18,178 nucleotides of DNA, taken from the NCBI GenBank assembly GCA_964538565.1, contig CAZIGW010000057.1:1-18178 (forward strand), given 5' to 3'. The notes below the pieces were generated by a model. That model did no database searches. It was given only the letters and a program-made list of their open reading frames with translations, and had not been told where the DNA came from. Origin of the DNA: CAYVBN01 sp964538565 (lineage in GTDB: Bacteria; Pseudomonadota; Alphaproteobacteria; Rhizobiales; Xanthobacteraceae). This document shows positions 16,484 to 18,178 of the stretch, in pieces; within the stretch, counting starts at the first letter, position 1, and each line of letters starts with the position of its first letter. A program made the position numbers and the translations under genes.

Positions 16484-17743
16484 ATGGGATTCTGCCGCGA
16501 CTGCCTGGCCGACGTTGCGACCGGCGTGCGCCGCTGCGCGGCCTGCGCCTCCCCGCGCGTCGTGCATCATGCCGAAATCGACCGGCTGGCGATCGCGCAC
16601 GTCGATTGCGACGCGTTCTACGCCACGATCGAGAAGCGCGACGATCCCTCGCTTGCCGACAAGCCGCTGATCGTCGGCGGCGGCAAACGCGGCGTCGTCG
16701 CCACCGCCTGCTACATCGCCCGCACCTACGGGGTGCGCTCCGCCATGCCGATGTTCCAGGCACGGCGGCTGTGCCCGCACGCGGTCGTCCTTCCGCCCGA
16801 CATGACGAAATACGCGCGGGTCGGACGCGAGGTGCGGGCGCTGATGCTGGAGCTCACGCCGCTCGTCGAACCGGTCTCGATCGACGAAGCCTTCATGGAT
16901 CTCTCTGGAACCGACCGGCTGCACGGCCGCTCGCCCGCCCGGTCGTTGGCGCGTTTCGCCCGCCGGGTCGAGGAGACGCTCGGCATCACCGTGTCGGTCG
17001 GCCTGTCGGAGAACAAGTTTCTCGCCAAGATCGCCTCCGATCTCGACAAGCCGCGCGGCTTCTCGGTGCTGAGCCGGACAGAGGCCCGGGCGTTTCTGGC
17101 GCCGCGGCCGGTGACGTTCATCTGGGGCGTCGGCAAGGCGATGGGCGAGCACCTCGCCCGCGAAGGCTTCCGCACCATCGCCGACCTGCAACGCGCCGAT
17201 TCCACCGAGCTGATGCGCCGTTTCGGCGCCGAAGGCCTGCGGCTCTCGCGCCTCGCGCACGGCATCGATGAGCGCGCCGTCGACCCCGAGCGCGAGACCA
17301 AGAGCGTTTCGGCGGAGACGACGCTCGAGGAGGACATCGCCCTCTTCCGTCCGCTCGAGCGCCGCCTGTGGGCCCTGAGCGAGAAAGTCTCGGCGCGGCT
17401 GAAGGCCAAGGAGCTTGCCGGAGCGACCGTCACCCTCAAGCTCAAGACCGCCGATTTCAAGCTGCGCACGCGGGCGCGCTCGCTCGGCGCCCCGACGCAG
17501 CTCGCCGCCAAGATCTTCGCCGCCGGACGCGAGCTGCTTGCGCGCGAGACCGACGGCACGCGCTTTCGCCTCATCGGCATCGGTGTGTCGGCGCTCACGG
17601 ACAGCGAAGCGGCCGATCCGGCGGATCTCGTCGATTTCGAGATCAAGCGCACGGCCGCCGCCGAACAGGCCGTCGACCGCCTGCGCGCCAGGTTCGGCCG
17701 CGGTGCGGTGGTCAAGGGGTTGGCGTTCGACGACGAGGCGTAG
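16484..17743 (+). CDS. dinB: DNA polymerase IV (Y family) with N-terminal zinc ribbon
   Basis: This 419-residue translesion polymerase copies past damaged bases with low fidelity. The palm motif IAHVDCDAFYA carries Asp41, and VEPVSIDEAFMDLSG carries Asp134/Glu135, the metal-binding acids. Tyr46 occupies the position of the steric-gate aromatic residue. YIARTYGVRSAMPM, LGITVSVGLSENKFLAKIASD (fingers/palm) and GVGKAMGEHL (thumb) are present, followed by the little-finger domain (about 290-410). Before the polymerase core there is an extension of about 33 residues with Cys4/Cys7 and Cys18/Cys21, a likely zinc ribbon that E. coli DinB lacks; I associate it with rhizobial DinB proteins. The ATG at 16484 is chosen because it begins exactly before the ribbon. 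No SOS box was recognised upstream. It is convergent with the DUF1849-type gene at the right edge. Confidence 0.95.
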   Translation: MGFCRDCLADVATGVRRCAACASPRVVHHAEIDRLAIAHVDCDAFYATIEKRDDPSLADKPLIVGGGKRGVVATACYIARTYGVRSAMPMFQARRLCPHAVVLPPDMTKYARVGREVRALMLELTPLVEPVSIDEAFMDLSGTDRLHGRSPARSLARFARRVEETLGITVSVGLSENKFLAKIASDLDKPRGFSVLSRTEARAFLAPRPVTFIWGVGKAMGEHLAREGFRTIADLQRADSTELMRRFGAEGLRLSRLAHGIDERAVDPERETKSVSAETTLEEDIALFRPLERRLWALSEKVSARLKAKELAGATVTLKLKTADFKLRTRARSLGAPTQLAAKIFAAGRELLARETDGTRFRLIGIGVSALTDSEAADPADLVDFEIKRTAAAEQAVDRLRARFGRGAVVKGLAFDDEA

Positions 17744-17797
17744 TTCGCGCCGGCCGGGTCGGAACGGTTCGGATGCGACCGCGACCGCGCGGCGCCG

Positions 17798-18178
17798 CTA
17801 TTGACAGGGCTTGGCCTGCTTCATGTCGAGCTCGGTCATCTCGCCGGCGACGACGAAGTCGCCGTAGTCGAGCGAGAGCGCGCGCGAGATTCCGTTCTCG
17901 TAGAGCTCGAAGCTGATCGCATAGACGGGCGTCTGCTCGCCCGCCTTGGAGGCCTTGTCGAAATAGCTGATGGTCACCGGCCAGCGCCGGAGATGCTCGA
18001 GCTCCGGCTTGCCGGCGGCCGCATCGGTCGGCTTCTTGTCGCCCGGCGGGATCTCGTGCCCGATGACGGTGAGCGTGTTGTAGATCTTCTCGCCGCTCTC
18101 CGACCCGTCGTAGACCGGGAAATCGAGGATGGTTTTCCCCTCGATCGCCGCCTCGATGATGCGGCGCATGTGCTCGGT
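17798..18178 (-). CDS. DUF1849/EipB-type envelope protein, C-terminal part only
   Basis: The minus-strand frame runs off the right edge, so at least 126 C-terminal residues are visible and the start is outside the window; the ATG at 18169 is internal. FPVYDGSESGEKIYNTLTVIG, RRWPVTISYFDKAS and the terminal YENGISRALSLDYGDFVVAG, then KPCQ, resemble the DUF1849 family. Its Brucella member EipB is a periplasmic beta-spiral protein needed for cell-envelope integrity. EipB has a disulfide using a C-terminal cysteine; the Cys two residues before the end here could be its equivalent. The signal peptide and partner cysteine cannot be checked. It is convergent with dinB, 54 nt apart, with no clear terminator between. 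Confidence 0.8.
   Translation of the reverse strand, partial: TEHMRRIIEAAIEGKTILDFPVYDGSESGEKIYNTLTVIGHEIPPGDKKPTDAAAGKPELEHLRRWPVTISYFDKASKAGEQTPVYAISFELYENGISRALSLDYGDFVVAGEMTELDMKQAKPCQ

Overview
The window is GC-rich, densely coding chromosomal DNA. Gene content and order point to an alphaproteobacterium, most likely of the Hyphomicrobiales (Rhizobiales). The main evidence is a divK-pleD pair (Caulobacter-type cell-cycle signalling), a DUF3572 gene, a DinB polymerase with an N-terminal cysteine ribbon, a C-terminal piece of a DUF1849/EipB-type envelope protein, and a plsY-dprA-topA-rnr run. No rRNA, tRNA, CRISPR array, transposase or integrase was seen. This is essentially core-genome DNA; nothing looks like a mobile island.

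Left part (1-4159, + strand): the 3' part of pyrB is followed 3 nt later by a pyrC-like gene. That protein has lost the HxH metal motif of dihydroorotase and is probably the non-catalytic partner of PyrB. A 434-nt gap follows, which may hold a frame-broken minus-strand remnant and contains a perfect 16-bp palindrome. Next come plsY (phospholipid synthesis) and dprA (processing of incoming single-stranded DNA).

Middle part (4160-12929, + strand): topA has its own upstream region with a promoter-like element enclosing a perfect inverted repeat. Then rnr (RNase R, TTG start), a DUF983 membrane zinc-ribbon protein and a NUDIX hydrolase overlap by 4 and 1 nt and look like one operon. A NodU/CmcH-type carbamoyltransferase with an apparently intact metal site follows after 63 nt, with no tailoring or biosynthetic genes nearby. 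rpmG (ribosomal protein L33) has its own promoter and a strong intrinsic terminator.

Right part (12930-18178): a roughly 550-nt gap between convergent rpmG and pleD has no convincing gene but is unusually rich in complementary segments, and is the best candidate in the window for an undescribed structured RNA. pleD and divK (- strand) form a two-gene operon, preceded by a promoter-like region with a dyad. Upstream lies a small secreted protein of ClpP-like (COG3904-like) appearance on the - strand, divergent from a DUF3572 gene and dinB (+ strand). The window ends inside a - strand gene of the DUF1849/EipB type.

Functionally the window mixes housekeeping (pyrimidine and phospholipid synthesis, DNA topology, RNA decay, ribosome) with cell-cycle/c-di-GMP control and damage-tolerance replication. 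I found no clearly new multi-gene system. The items most worth a second look are the structured intergenic region, the orphan carbamoyltransferase, the pseudo-dihydroorotase and the ribbon-bearing DinB.
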